Shown here piece after piece: positions 28,422 to 37,280 of a stretch of DNA of 64,000 nt (the first letter of the stretch is position 1; each line of letters opens with the position of its first letter). The notes beneath the pieces are model-generated. The model was given only the letters and a program-made list of their open reading frames with translations, was not told where the DNA came from and did not search any database. The stretch comes from Vogesella oryzae (GTDB lineage: Bacteria; Pseudomonadota; Gammaproteobacteria; Burkholderiales; Chromobacteriaceae), in contig NZ_CADEPL010000016.1 in assembly GCF_902829295.1 (NCBI RefSeq), positions 1-64,000 on the forward strand, in the 5' to 3' direction. The translations under genes and the position numbers were made by a program.

Positions 28422-29381
28422 ATGGCCGGCAACTACGGCAACTGGTTTATCCGTTCGCGTCTGAAGACCCGGCAATTGCTGCTGCTGGTGGCGCTGGACG
28501 AGGAGCGCAACATCCACCGCACCGCCGAGGCGCTGATGATGACGCAGCCGGCGGTGTCCAAGCTGCTGAAGGAGCTGGAGGACATGCTGGAGGTGCCGCT
28601 GTTCGAGCGCCTACCGCGTGGCATGCGGCCAACCTGGTACGGCGAGATCATGATCCGTCACGCGCGCAAGGTGCTGTCCAGCCTCAACCAGGCGCACGAG
28701 GAAATCCACGCGCTGAAGGCAGGGCAGATGGGGCAGGTGCGTATCGGTGCCATTACCGACCCGGGTACCCGGCTGGTGCCGCTGGCCATCGCCCGCATCA
28801 AGCAGCAGTACCCGCTGCTGGATATCAACGTTACCGTTGATACCAGTGACATGCTGCAGCCGCGGCTGATGGCCGGCAAGCTGGACATCATGATCGGCCG
28901 CATCCTGCAGCAGCAGGACAAGAGCAGCCTGGTATACGAAGCGATTGCCGAGGAGCCGATCAGTATCGTCTGCCGTCCCGGCCATCCCTTGCTTAATGTA
29001 CCGGGGCTGGGCTTGCGCGATGTGTTTTCCGCCGGCTGGATTCTCACCCCTGCCGGCAGCGTGCTGCGCCACCGTATCGACATGGGATTCCGGCAACAGA
29101 ACATCGATCCGCCGAGCAATGTGGTGGAAACCGTGTCGCAGCTGGTGACCACCACGCTGCTGGAGTCCACCGACATGCTCAGCGCCATCGCCACCCGGGT
29201 GGCGGAGCACTACAGCCGCTATGGCATGCTGCGCATCCTGCCGATCAACTTCCCGTGCAAGATGGACGAATTCGGCTTCATTACCCTGCGTGACCAGCAG
29301 CTGTCACCGGGGGCGGTGCTGATGATGCGCATGCTGCGCGAGGTGGCAAACGAACTGTATGGCACCAGCTTCACTGGTTGA
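28422..29381 (+). CDS. gbpR: LysR-family regulator, GbpR-like
   Basis: 319 residues. N-terminal winged helix-turn-helix (LKTRQLLLLVALDEERNIHR, EALMMTQPAVSKLLKELEDM) and a C-terminal periplasmic-binding-like co-inducer domain. GGAGG at 28412-28416 sets the ATG at 28422; earlier ATG 28410 and TTG 28398 are less likely. It resembles Agrobacterium GbpR, which controls chvE in response to sugars, and it sits exactly between the two sugar arms, so it likely senses a sugar or sugar acid and controls both. Confidence 0.83.
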   Translation: MAGNYGNWFIRSRLKTRQLLLLVALDEERNIHRTAEALMMTQPAVSKLLKELEDMLEVPLFERLPRGMRPTWYGEIMIRHARKVLSSLNQAHEEIHALKAGQMGQVRIGAITDPGTRLVPLAIARIKQQYPLLDINVTVDTSDMLQPRLMAGKLDIMIGRILQQQDKSSLVYEAIAEEPISIVCRPGHPLLNVPGLGLRDVFSAGWILTPAGSVLRHRIDMGFRQQNIDPPSNVVETVSQLVTTTLLESTDMLSAIATRVAEHYSRYGMLRILPINFPCKMDEFGFITLRDQQLSPGAVLMMRMLREVANELYGTSFTG

Positions 29382-29405
29382 TTGATGTTTTTTTTGATAT
29401 CGATT
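29381..29405. promoter_or_regulatory. Putative LysR (GbpR-like) operator 2
   Basis: ATTGAT-N12-ATCGAT, a near-copy of the site at 28386-28410 with the same spacing. It starts at the end of the LysR gene in the AT-rich gap (29382-29497) before the dehydratase, where the promoter of the plus-strand catabolic genes must lie. Confidence 0.6.
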
Positions 29406-29497
29406 TTGTCGATTATTTCATTGGTTTGGCATCGATGTGTGTTGCTAGGATGTTTCCATCACGCACGCCACAGTGCGCTCTGCCACGGGAAAACATC

Positions 29498-31219
29498 ATG
29501 AGCAATGCCAAGAAAACACTTCGCAGCCAGGGCTGGTTCGGCAAGCAGGACCGCGACGGCTTCATGCACCGCAGCTGGGTGAAGAACCAGGGCTATCCGG
29601 ACGACCTGTTCGATGGCCGGCCGGTGATCGGCATCTGCAATACCTGGTCCGAGCTGACGCCGTGCAACGGCCACTTCCGCGAGCTGGCCGAGTTCGTCAA
29701 GCGCGGGGTGTACGAGGCAGGCGGTTTTCCGCTGGAGTTTCCGGTGATGTCGCTGGGCGAAACCCAGCTGCGGCCAACCGCCATGCTGTTCCGCAACCTC
29801 GCCAGTATGGATGTGGAAGAGTCCATCCGCGGCAACCCGATTGATGGCGTAGTGCTGCTGATGGGCTGCGACAAGACCACCCCCTCGCTGCTGATGGGCG
29901 CCGCCAGTTGCGACCTGCCGACCATCGGCCTGTCCGGCGGGCCGATGCTCAACGGCAAGTTCCGCGGCAAGGATGTCGGCTCCGGCACCGGGGTGTGGAT
30001 GATGTCGGAGATGGTGCGTGGCGGGCAGATGAGCATGGAAGAGTTCGTGGCCTCCGAATCCTGCATGCACCGCTCCAAGGGCAGCTGCATGACGATGGGT
30101 ACCGCTTCCACCATGGCCAGCATGGTGGAGGCGCTGGGCATGTCGCTGCCGGAAAATGCCGCCATTCCGGCGGTGGATTCGCGCCGCAACCGGCTGGCGC
30201 AGCTGACCGGTCGCCGCATCGTGGAAATGGTGAAGGAAGACCTCACCATGTCGAAGATTCTCACCCGCGAAGCGTTCGAGAACGCCATCCGCATCAATGC
30301 CGCCATCGGCGGCAGCACCAACGCGGTGATCCACCTGCTGGCGCTGGCGGGGCGCATCGGCGTGCCGCTGACACTGGACGACTGGGATCGCCTCGGCCGC
30401 GAGATGGATTGCCTGGTCAACCTGCAGCCATCGGGCCAGTACCTGATGGAAGACTTCTATTACGCCGGCGGTCTGCCGGCGGTGATCCGCGAAATGTCTG
30501 GCGTGTTGCACGCCAATACCATCAGCGCCAATGGCAAGAGCATTGTCGAGAACTCTGCGGCCGCGCCGTGCTACAACCGCGAGGTGATCCGCCCGCGGCA
30601 GGAGCCGTTCAAGCCGGATGCCGGTATCGCGGTGGTGAAAGGCAACCTGGCGCCGGATGGCGCGGTGATCAAGCCGTCGGCCGCCACCCCCGAGCTGATG
30701 GTGCACACCGGCCGCGCGGTGGTGTTCGAGGACATCGACGACTACCACGCCCGTATCGATGATCCGGAGCTGGATGTGGACGAACACTGCGTGCTGGTGT
30801 TGAAGAACTGCGGCCCACGCGGCTACCCGGGTATGGCCGAGGTCGGCAATATGCAGCTGCCGCCCAAGGTGCTGCAGAAGGGCATCACCGACATGGTGCG
30901 CATCTCCGATGCCCGCATGAGCGGCACCGCCTACGGCACCGTGGTGCTGCACACCTCGCCGGAGGCGGCAATCGGCGGCCCGCTGGCGCTGGTGCAGAAC
31001 GGGGATCTGATCGAGCTGGACGTGCCGCGCCGTCGCCTGCATCTGCATGTCAGCGATGCAGAGCTGGCCCGCCGGCGCGAGCAGTGGGTAGCGCCGGAAC
31101 AGCCGTCGCGCGGCTGGTACCATCTGTACGTCAAGCATGTACAGCAGGCACACCTGGGCGCCGATCTGGACTTCCTGGTGGGCAGTAGCGGCGCCGCGGT
31201 ACCGCGCGAATCGCATTAG
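29498..31219 (+). CDS. Sugar-acid dehydratase (IlvD/Edd family), L-arabonate/D-galactonate type
   Basis: 573 residues. Fe-S cysteines are visible in CNTWSELTPCNGH, LMGCDKTTPSLL and GSCMTMGTASTM. The length and the N-terminus SQGWFGKQDRDGFMHRSW are typical of pentonate/hexonate dehydratases rather than dihydroxyacid dehydratase (which begins MRSDxxTKG). It removes water from L-arabonate or D-galactonate to give the 2-keto-3-deoxy acid, feeding GguC plus aldehyde dehydrogenase or DgoK plus DgoA. The ATG at 29498 is chosen on homology; 40 upstream codons are open but unconserved. Confidence 0.86.
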   Translation: MSNAKKTLRSQGWFGKQDRDGFMHRSWVKNQGYPDDLFDGRPVIGICNTWSELTPCNGHFRELAEFVKRGVYEAGGFPLEFPVMSLGETQLRPTAMLFRNLASMDVEESIRGNPIDGVVLLMGCDKTTPSLLMGAASCDLPTIGLSGGPMLNGKFRGKDVGSGTGVWMMSEMVRGGQMSMEEFVASESCMHRSKGSCMTMGTASTMASMVEALGMSLPENAAIPAVDSRRNRLAQLTGRRIVEMVKEDLTMSKILTREAFENAIRINAAIGGSTNAVIHLLALAGRIGVPLTLDDWDRLGREMDCLVNLQPSGQYLMEDFYYAGGLPAVIREMSGVLHANTISANGKSIVENSAAAPCYNREVIRPRQEPFKPDAGIAVVKGNLAPDGAVIKPSAATPELMVHTGRAVVFEDIDDYHARIDDPELDVDEHCVLVLKNCGPRGYPGMAEVGNMQLPPKVLQKGITDMVRISDARMSGTAYGTVVLHTSPEAAIGGPLALVQNGDLIELDVPRRRLHLHVSDAELARRREQWVAPEQPSRGWYHLYVKHVQQAHLGADLDFLVGSSGAAVPRESH

Positions 31220-31230
31220 GGTTGGCCGCA
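31220..31230 (-). repeat. Uptake-sequence-like word GGTTGGCCGCA, intergenic
   Basis: A full copy directly after the dehydratase stop codon, in the 80-base gap before the SDR gene. The gap also contains an AGAGAGAGA purine tract that serves as the SDR ribosome site. Confidence 0.7.
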
Positions 31231-31299
31231 AGCAAAAACACTTAATAAAAGGCCGCGCCGGAAAATCAGCGGCCAGACACAACCTGCAAAGAGAGAGAC

Positions 31300-32064
31300 A
31301 TGAGCCAGTACGCACACTATCCCAGTCTGGCCGGCAAGGTGGTTTTCATCACCGGCGGCAGCTCCGGCATCGGCGCCGACATCGTGACCGCCTTTGCGGC
31401 GCAGGGCGCGCGGGTGGCCTTTACCGGCCGCAACCGCGAAGCGGCGCAGCAGGTGCTGCAGGCCGCCAGTGCGCTGGGGCCGGCACCGTTGTTCCTGCCC
31501 TGCGACATGAGCCGGGTCGAGGAGATTGCCAGCGCCTTTGCCGCCGCACGCGAGGCGCTGGGTCGGGTGGATGTCCTGATCAACAATGCGGCCAACGATG
31601 ACCGTCACCAGTTGGCCGCGGTCAGCCCGGACTACTTCGACCAGATGGTGGCCATCAACCTGCGTGCCGGCTTTTTTGCCGCGCAGCAGGCCGCTGCCGA
31701 CATGGTGGCCGGCGGTGGCGGCGCCATCGTCAACCTCAGCTCCATCAGCTGGAAGATCAAGGGCGCCGGTTACCCAGTGTACGAAACCTGCAAGGCCGCC
31801 ACCATCGGCATGACCCGCGCGCTGGCACGCGACCTGGGCAAGCAGGGCGTGCGGGTGAACACGCTGACGCCGGGCTGGGTGATGACCGACAAGCAGCTGC
31901 GCTTGTGGGTGGATGCCGCCGGCGAGCAGCTGATCGATGCCAACCAGTGCCTGGACGGCCGCCTGCACGGCGACGACATCGCGCGAATGGCGCTGTTCCT
32001 GGCCGCGGACGATAGCCGCATGATCACCGCGCAGGAATTCGTGGTGGACGCCGGGTGGACCTGA
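31300..32064 (+). CDS. SDR-family sugar dehydrogenase
   Basis: 254 residues, classical short-chain dehydrogenase. Cofactor loop TGGSSGIG (about residues 19-26), INNAAND, catalytic Ser in NLSSISW and the YxxxK pair in YETCK. It ends with the glycine-poor VVDAGWT. By position it should oxidise L-arabinose and/or D-galactose to the lactone with NAD(P). The SDR family is certain, the substrate inferred. Confidence 0.82.
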   Translation: MSQYAHYPSLAGKVVFITGGSSGIGADIVTAFAAQGARVAFTGRNREAAQQVLQAASALGPAPLFLPCDMSRVEEIASAFAAAREALGRVDVLINNAANDDRHQLAAVSPDYFDQMVAINLRAGFFAAQQAAADMVAGGGGAIVNLSSISWKIKGAGYPVYETCKAATIGMTRALARDLGKQGVRVNTLTPGWVMTDKQLRLWVDAAGEQLIDANQCLDGRLHGDDIARMALFLAADDSRMITAQEFVVDAGWT

Positions 32065-32960
32065 TGGCCACGGGGGGGCCGATGGACGGGGTGCGGCTGC
32101 TGCATGACATCCGCGCGGTGCTGGGCGAGGGGCTGTACTGGTCGGCAGCGGAGGCGCGGCTGTACTTTGTCGATATCCGTCAGTGCCGGGTACATGCGCT
32201 GCAGCCGGACTGCGGCGAGTGCCGGCAATGGCAGCTGCCCGATCTGGTCGGCTGGGTGATTCCCCGCCGCCAGGGTGGCTGGGTGGCCGGCATGCGCGAC
32301 GGCTTTGCCCTGCTGCAGCTGGGGGACGAGGCCAGCCTGCAGCCCATCGCCAACCCGCATCCGGGGCAGCGCGGCATGCGGCTGAACGACGCCAAGGCCT
32401 GGCGCGATGGCAGCATCTTCGCCGGCTCAATGAGCGACAGCGATGCGGCCGGCGCCCACGGCCGGCTGTACCGGCTGCGGCCGGACCTGAGCTGGCAGAC
32501 CGTGGATAGCGGCTACCACATCTGCAACGGGCCGTGCTTTGCGCCGGACGGGCAGCTGATGTACCACACCGATTCCTACCTGCGCACCATCTATCGCTAC
32601 CGGCTGGCGGCGGATGGCACGCCGGGCGAGCGTGCGGTGTGGAAGGTATTCGCCCCGCAGGAGGGCTACCCCGACGGCATGACGGTGGATGCCGACGGCT
32701 GCCTGTGGGTGGCGCACTGGGACGGTGGCTGCGTGTCACGCTTTGCGCCGGATGGCAGCCTGCTGCGCCGTATCCGCCTGCCGGTGTCGCTGGTGACCAA
32801 TGTCTGCTTCTTCGGTGAGCGGTTGCAGCGGCTGGCGGTAACCACGGCGCGTGATGGCCTCGATGCGGCAACGTTGGCCGCACAGCCGCTGGCCGGCGGC
32901 GTGTTCGAGATCGATACCCTCGGCGTGTGCGGCTTGCCGGCGGCACAGTTCGGCGGCTGA
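32064..32960 (+). CDS. SMP-30/gluconolactonase-family sugar lactonase
   Basis: 298 residues, a six-blade beta-propeller. The metal ligands are the usual E in LGEGLYW, N in GMRLNDAKA, N in HICNGPCFA and D in YPDGMTVD. It hydrolyses the aldonolactone made by the SDR enzyme. The ATG at 32064 overlaps the SDR stop by one base, so translation is coupled; the ATG at 32082 is an alternative. Confidence 0.87.
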   Translation: MATGGPMDGVRLLHDIRAVLGEGLYWSAAEARLYFVDIRQCRVHALQPDCGECRQWQLPDLVGWVIPRRQGGWVAGMRDGFALLQLGDEASLQPIANPHPGQRGMRLNDAKAWRDGSIFAGSMSDSDAAGAHGRLYRLRPDLSWQTVDSGYHICNGPCFAPDGQLMYHTDSYLRTIYRYRLAADGTPGERAVWKVFAPQEGYPDGMTVDADGCLWVAHWDGGCVSRFAPDGSLLRRIRLPVSLVTNVCFFGERLQRLAVTTARDGLDAATLAAQPLAGGVFEIDTLGVCGLPAAQFGG

Positions 32961-32961
32961 G

Positions 32962-33852
32962 ATGGCGCTGCTGACGCTGCGGCGCGGCGCGCTGCATGTC
33001 GAGCTGCTACCGCAAGCCGGTGGCAGCATCGCCCGCTGCTATCTGCACACGGCCACCGGTCCGTGGCACATCTTGCGGCCAGCCGGTGCTGCCGCTATTG
33101 CCAGCGGTAACGTCGACCAGATGGCGTGCTTCCCGATGCTGCCCTTGTGCGGCCGCTTGCGCGATGGGCATTTCTGCCTGCCGGATGGCAACCGGCAAAG
33201 CCTGCCGCCGGCGTGGCGGGCGGGGCATTTTCTGCACGGCATCGGCTGGCGCCGGCCGTGGCAGCTGCTTGGCCATGACGATGCGCAGGCACGGTTGCAA
33301 CTGGTGGCCGCGGTCGGCCCCTATCGCTTTACCGCTAACCAGCATATCGAGCTGGGTAGTGCCGGGCTGACGCTGTCACTGTCGATAAAAAATGAGGCCG
33401 CGCAGACGCTGCCGTATGGTATCGGGCTGCATCCGTACTTTCCGCGCCGTAGCGACACGCGGCTGCAGGCGCAGATTGGCGGGCTGTGGGAAGCGGATGC
33501 CGCGATCCTGCCATGCCGGCCAAGCGCGGCCGGTGAGCTGGTGCGGCAGTTGGCCGCAGGGCTGCAGCCGGATGACTGGCCGCTGGATAACACCGCTTAC
33601 GGCTGGCAGCAGCGGGTGACGATCAACGACGGCGCACACCAGTTGCGGCTCACCGCGGCCGGCCCTGCCAGCTGGCTGACAGCCTACTTCCCGCCCGGGC
33701 AGGATTTCTTCTGCCTGGAACCCTGCACCCAGGTACCGGACTTTCCCAACCTGGCGGCTTACCCACCCGAGCAGACCGGCGGCCACTGGTTGGCGCCGGG
33801 CGAGACGCTGTCCATGCAAATGATGCTGGCGCTGCGCGACGCCGGCGGTTGA
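32962..33852 (+). CDS. Aldose 1-epimerase-family protein (mutarotase)
   Basis: 296 residues of the galactose-mutarotase fold. The catalytic His is in GIGLHPYFPR, the substrate aspartate probably in WPLDNTAYG, and the Glu base in FCLEPCTQVPDF. It equilibrates sugar anomers so that the dehydrogenase gets its preferred form. It starts one base after the lactonase stop, ending the plus-strand arm. The frame extends upstream only inside the lactonase gene. Confidence 0.85.
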   Translation: MALLTLRRGALHVELLPQAGGSIARCYLHTATGPWHILRPAGAAAIASGNVDQMACFPMLPLCGRLRDGHFCLPDGNRQSLPPAWRAGHFLHGIGWRRPWQLLGHDDAQARLQLVAAVGPYRFTANQHIELGSAGLTLSLSIKNEAAQTLPYGIGLHPYFPRRSDTRLQAQIGGLWEADAAILPCRPSAAGELVRQLAAGLQPDDWPLDNTAYGWQQRVTINDGAHQLRLTAAGPASWLTAYFPPGQDFFCLEPCTQVPDFPNLAAYPPEQTGGHWLAPGETLSMQMMLALRDAGG

Positions 33853-33960
33853 GCATGTCGTTAAGCAGCCTGGCCGCTGTGTAGATGCCCAGTCGCTGGT
33901 GCGGTGCCTGCATCGTGCGTTGCTGCCAGGCAGGCTGCTTGTACCGGCGCGTTATGTCGC

Positions 33961-34740
33961 TTAAGCGCCGCGGCGCTCGGCCAGGCAAATCTCCAGCTGG
34001 GCACGCAGTTCGCGGACTTCCAGCGCCAGGTTGTCGCGGGCGGTTGCTGCGCCGACCAGCTCCATTTCCGCCGCCAGACGGGCGTCGGATTCCGCCGACG
34101 AGGTGGCAATGCTGCGCTCCAGCTGGCGGCGCAACTCGGCAAGCTGGGTGTCTTTGCCGTCGATGGCCAGCTGGTCCTTGGCCTTGCCGACCAGCGCGTT
34201 GGAAGCCAGATCGCGGGCATGCTGCAATTCCAGTGTCAGCCGTTCGATCTGCGTGTCGCACTCCGCCAGCGTGGCTAGCGCCTGATCGCGCGCCGCCGTT
34301 ACCGTTGTCAACTGTTGCTGCAGGCGGTCGCGAGCGTGTTCCAGCTGATCGCTGTGCTGGCACAGCATGGCGAGATCGGCATTGGTCTCGGTTATGGTGT
34401 CTTGCAGGCTGCTGCTGGCCGTGCTGACCAGTTGCTGCGCCCAGGCGGTCAGTGCGTCGGCGAGGGGCGCGGGCAGCGTTACCGCCGGGCTGGCGACGGC
34501 CTGTGCCCGGCTGGCGCGCCAGGCCGCCAGGTGCTGCTGCACCTGGGTCAGCGGTGCATCACCGATGGCTTCGCACACGCTGGCAAGGGTTACCGGCTGA
34601 TGGTCGCCGGCCAGCAGTTCGGCAACGGTGGCGACATCATCAAACGATACCAGCGCGGCGGGGGCGTCCACGGCTGTAAGGGCGGGCTCGGTGCTGCTTT
34701 CGCTGGCAAGAATAGTGGCATCGGGTGGTGGCAGGTACAT
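33961..34740 (-). CDS. KfrA-like DNA-binding coiled-coil protein
   Basis: 259 residues. About 30-85 form a KfrA_N-type helical DNA-binding domain (VATVAELLAGDHQPVTLASV, LTQVQQHLAAWRASR). The remainder, about 110-255, is a long heptad coiled coil rich in Gln/Glu/Arg/Leu. KfrA proteins came to notice as plasmid partition helpers, but chromosomal copies are common and of unclear role. The ATG at 34740 starts MYLPPPDAT; the frame upstream looks non-coding. The 108-base gap before it holds a long inverted repeat AAGCAGCCTG...CAGGCTGCTT. Confidence 0.72.
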   Translation of the reverse strand: MYLPPPDATILASESSTEPALTAVDAPAALVSFDDVATVAELLAGDHQPVTLASVCEAIGDAPLTQVQQHLAAWRASRAQAVASPAVTLPAPLADALTAWAQQLVSTASSSLQDTITETNADLAMLCQHSDQLEHARDRLQQQLTTVTAARDQALATLAECDTQIERLTLELQHARDLASNALVGKAKDQLAIDGKDTQLAELRRQLERSIATSSAESDARLAAEMELVGAATARDNLALEVRELRAQLEICLAERRGA

Positions 34741-35066
34741 GTGTTCACTTGCAGTTGGCCGCAGCCTGCGCGAGGCGCGTGCCGGAAATCCGGCCGGCTG
34801 CCGGCGGGCAGCGTGGCATGGTGTTGATCGGGGCACCGGCAGGCGCGCGCTGGGCGGCTGCTGGCCATCAGTAGCAAGGCGACCGGATAAGGCAAAACCT
34901 GAAATCGGCAGCGCAATTTTGCGGCCAACCTGCCGGTGCAGCCAGGGACTGGCTGTTGTCGTGCCAAATGCCGCGCTTGCTTGGCACAATATGCTTCGGT
35001 GGCTGGGCTGCACGGCCCGCATCCACTACAGTGAATATTGATCAAGCCATCAGGAAGGAGCGCGTC
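34741..35066. other. Intergenic region with two repeat-word copies
   Basis: 326 bases without a convincing gene between divergent kfrA-like and GGDEF genes. It holds GTTGGCCGCA at 34754-34763, the full TGCGGCCAACC at 34920-34930 and, near 35051, the AGGAAGGAG ribosome site of the next gene. No clear promoter consensus seen. Confidence 0.6.
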
Positions 35067-36110
35067 ATGGATGCGCTGCTATCGCAACTTTCCTTCTCGC
35101 TCAATACTGCCAAAACGGTGGATCAGCTGATCCGGCCGCTGCTGGAGACGCTGGGCAAGGTCACCGGAATGGAGTCCACCTACCTCACCAGTGTCGATCT
35201 GGGGGGGCGGGTGCAGCAGGTGCGCTATGCCCGCAATAGTGGCGAGATGCAGATTCCGGAAGGGCTGACCGTGCCGTGGGAGGACACCCTGTGCAAGCGT
35301 TCGCTAGACGCGGGCTTAACCGCAACCAACCAGGTTCCCACGCTATGGGGCGACTCGGAGGCGGCACGGCAGCTGGGTATCAAGTCCTATCTCAGCGCGC
35401 CGGTGCGCAGTGCCGAAGGCAGTCTGCTGGGCACCTTGTGTGCAGCCAGTGCCCGGGTGCTGCCGATCGTGCCGGAAACCACCACGCTGTTGCAGCTGTT
35501 TGCCAAGATTGTGGCCAACTTCATCGAGCGCGAAATGCTGGTCGAAGAGCTGCAGCTGATCAATAGCCGCCTGAGCAATTTTGCCCTGACCGATGTCCTG
35601 ACCGAGCTGCCTAACCGCCGCGCACTGTTCGACGAGCTGGAGCGCATGCTGGCGCAGGCAGTGCGCAGCCGCAGCAGCGTGCTGGTGGGGGTGATTGATC
35701 TGGATGGTTTCAAGCAGATCAACGACAGTTATGGCCATTCGGCCGGCGACGACCTGCTGCAGCAAATATCACGGCGGATGCAGTCGGCACTGCGGAGCAC
35801 CGACATGCTGGGGCGCATGGGGGGGGATGAATTTATGGTGATTGGTCCGGGGCCGGAGTGGAAAAAAGCCGGCCAGCCTGATGCGCTGATTAGCGATGGT
35901 GCTCCCGCGCTTGCGGCGCAGATGCTGCAGCAACGATTGGATCTGGCCAGCGGCGGTGAATATGCGCTTGGCGGGCAGATGTTGAGTTATGCCGGTGCCA
36001 GTGTGGGCGTGGTGGCACTGGCGCCATTTGGCTTGCAGGCGGCCGCTGCGGTGAAACTGGCGGATGATGAAATGTATCTGGTAAAGAAGGCAAGAAAACC
36101 GCAAGTCTAG
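35067..36110 (+). CDS. GAF-domain diguanylate cyclase
   Basis: 347 residues. Residues ~1-165 are a GAF sensor domain (ETLGKVTGMESTYLTSVDL, YLSAPVRSAEGSLLGTLCAA). The GGDEF domain, from DVLTELPNRRALFDEL, has an intact RMGGDEF active site, and an RSTD sequence five residues before it is the RxxD inhibitory site for product feedback. It should make cyclic di-GMP in the cytosol under control of a small ligand or redox signal. There are no membrane helices. AGGAAGGAG before the ATG at 35067 decides the start. Confidence 0.9.
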   Translation: MDALLSQLSFSLNTAKTVDQLIRPLLETLGKVTGMESTYLTSVDLGGRVQQVRYARNSGEMQIPEGLTVPWEDTLCKRSLDAGLTATNQVPTLWGDSEAARQLGIKSYLSAPVRSAEGSLLGTLCAASARVLPIVPETTTLLQLFAKIVANFIEREMLVEELQLINSRLSNFALTDVLTELPNRRALFDELERMLAQAVRSRSSVLVGVIDLDGFKQINDSYGHSAGDDLLQQISRRMQSALRSTDMLGRMGGDEFMVIGPGPEWKKAGQPDALISDGAPALAAQMLQQRLDLASGGEYALGGQMLSYAGASVGVVALAPFGLQAAAAVKLADDEMYLVKKARKPQV

Positions 36111-36415
36111 TGCCACAAGCCTGGTGCATGTTGCGCTGCGGGCCAGCCGGTGCTGCTTTTGGCCAGGCAACGCGCCGTGTTCTGGCAAGGGCAGGAGGTT
36201 GGCCGCATGGCTTTCAGGGCACGACGCGGCGAGCCTGGCCCCCTTGATCGAGTACGGCTGCAAAGTATTTGCGTTCTTGATCTGTGGTATTTTGGCGGCC
36301 GAGCCGGTTTCTGGCCGCACCCACCCTTGTTGAAACATCGCGATATTCGAATGACTTAGCCACTGGTTTTCTCCCTGGTTGGCCAGTGGTTATTTCGTGT
36401 TTGGAGGCTTCGTTA
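36111..36415. other. Intergenic region upstream of carbonic anhydrase
   Basis: 305 bases. Contains a full GGTTGGCCGCA at 36197-36207, and a hairpin CCACTGG/CCAGTGG at 36360-36389 followed by TTATTTCG about 25 bases before the can start, a possible leader attenuator. The gene's ribosome site GGAGG is at 36403-36407. Confidence 0.5.
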
Positions 36416-37051
36416 GTGCAGAAGATTGTTGAAGGTTTTGTAAAGTTTCAAAAAGAGGTTTATCCGGGTAGAACGGATTTATTCAAGAAACTGGCCGGGC
36501 AACAAAACCCGAAAGTGTTATTTGTTACCTGTTCCGACAGCCGGGTAGTGCCGGAACTGCTCACCCAGCAAGAACCGGGCGACCTGTTTGTTATCCGCAA
36601 TGCCGGCAATATCGTACCGCCCTACGGCCCGGAGCCGGGCGGGGTGTCGGCCACGGTGGAATATGCGGTATCGGTACTCAACATTAACGATATCGTGATC
36701 TGCGGCCATTCCAATTGCGGCGCCATGGCTGCCATTTCCAGTTGCCAGTGCCTGGATCACCTGCCTGCCGTATCCCACTGGTTGCGCTATGCCGATGCGG
36801 CCAAGGTCATAGTTTCCTCGCGTGAATATGCCGACCAGCAGGAAAAAGCCGATGCGCTGGTGCGCGAAAACGTGGTAGCCCAGCTGGCCAATATCCGCAC
36901 CCACCCGGCAGTGGCGCTGGCCATTTCTCAGGGCAAGCTGAACCTGCATGGCTGGGTATACAACATCGAAAACGGCGCCATCGAGGCACTGGATGGCAAC
37001 ACCATGCAGTTTGTGCAACTGGAGAGCAACCCGCTGGTGAATGCGACCTGA
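36416..37051 (+). CDS. can: Beta-class carbonic anhydrase
   Basis: 211 residues from the GTG at 36416, eight bases after GGAGG. It interconverts CO2 and bicarbonate in the cytosol. The zinc site is complete: C39 and D41 in [11 protein letters not shown]98 and C101 in CGHSNCGAM, with R43 pairing D41. The DabA/DabB inorganic-carbon pump is coded just downstream on the other strand. A decayed partial copy of this gene sits at 42208-42270. Confidence 0.93.
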   Translation: MQKIVEGFVKFQKEVYPGRTDLFKKLAGQQNPKVLFVTCSDSRVVPELLTQQEPGDLFVIRNAGNIVPPYGPEPGGVSATVEYAVSVLNINDIVICGHSNCGAMAAISSCQCLDHLPAVSHWLRYADAAKVIVSSREYADQQEKADALVRENVVAQLANIRTHPAVALAISQGKLNLHGWVYNIENGAIEALDGNTMQFVQLESNPLVNAT

Positions 37052-37073
37052 TTGCTGTGAGTGGTGTGGATGT

Positions 37074-37106
37074 GTAAAAGGCCCTGCAAATGCAGGGCCT
37101 TTTACT
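37074..37106. terminator. Bidirectional terminator
   Basis: GTAAAAGGCCCTGCA/TGCAGGGCCTTTTAC, a long symmetric hairpin between converging can and dabA. The 170 bases on to the dabA stop show nothing I can name. Confidence 0.8.
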
Positions 37107-37280
37107 ATTAGCGATGCAAGATGGCTGTTTTTGCACCGTAAACAGCCAAAAGCGCATCTGGCAACCGCAGGGCGATGTGCAGGTTTATAGCATCCGCGGC
37201 GCTGGCGGCACGACCAGGTCAAGCAAGGCAACCGCCGGTAAGCGGTGCCGTTCTGAACACCGGCAATTGACGATGGCCAT

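Noticed and set aside
29498..31219. Dehydratase as dihydroxyacid dehydratase IlvD or 6-phosphogluconate dehydratase Edd
   Set aside because: N-terminus, length and operon partners fit the pentonate/hexonate dehydratase branch.
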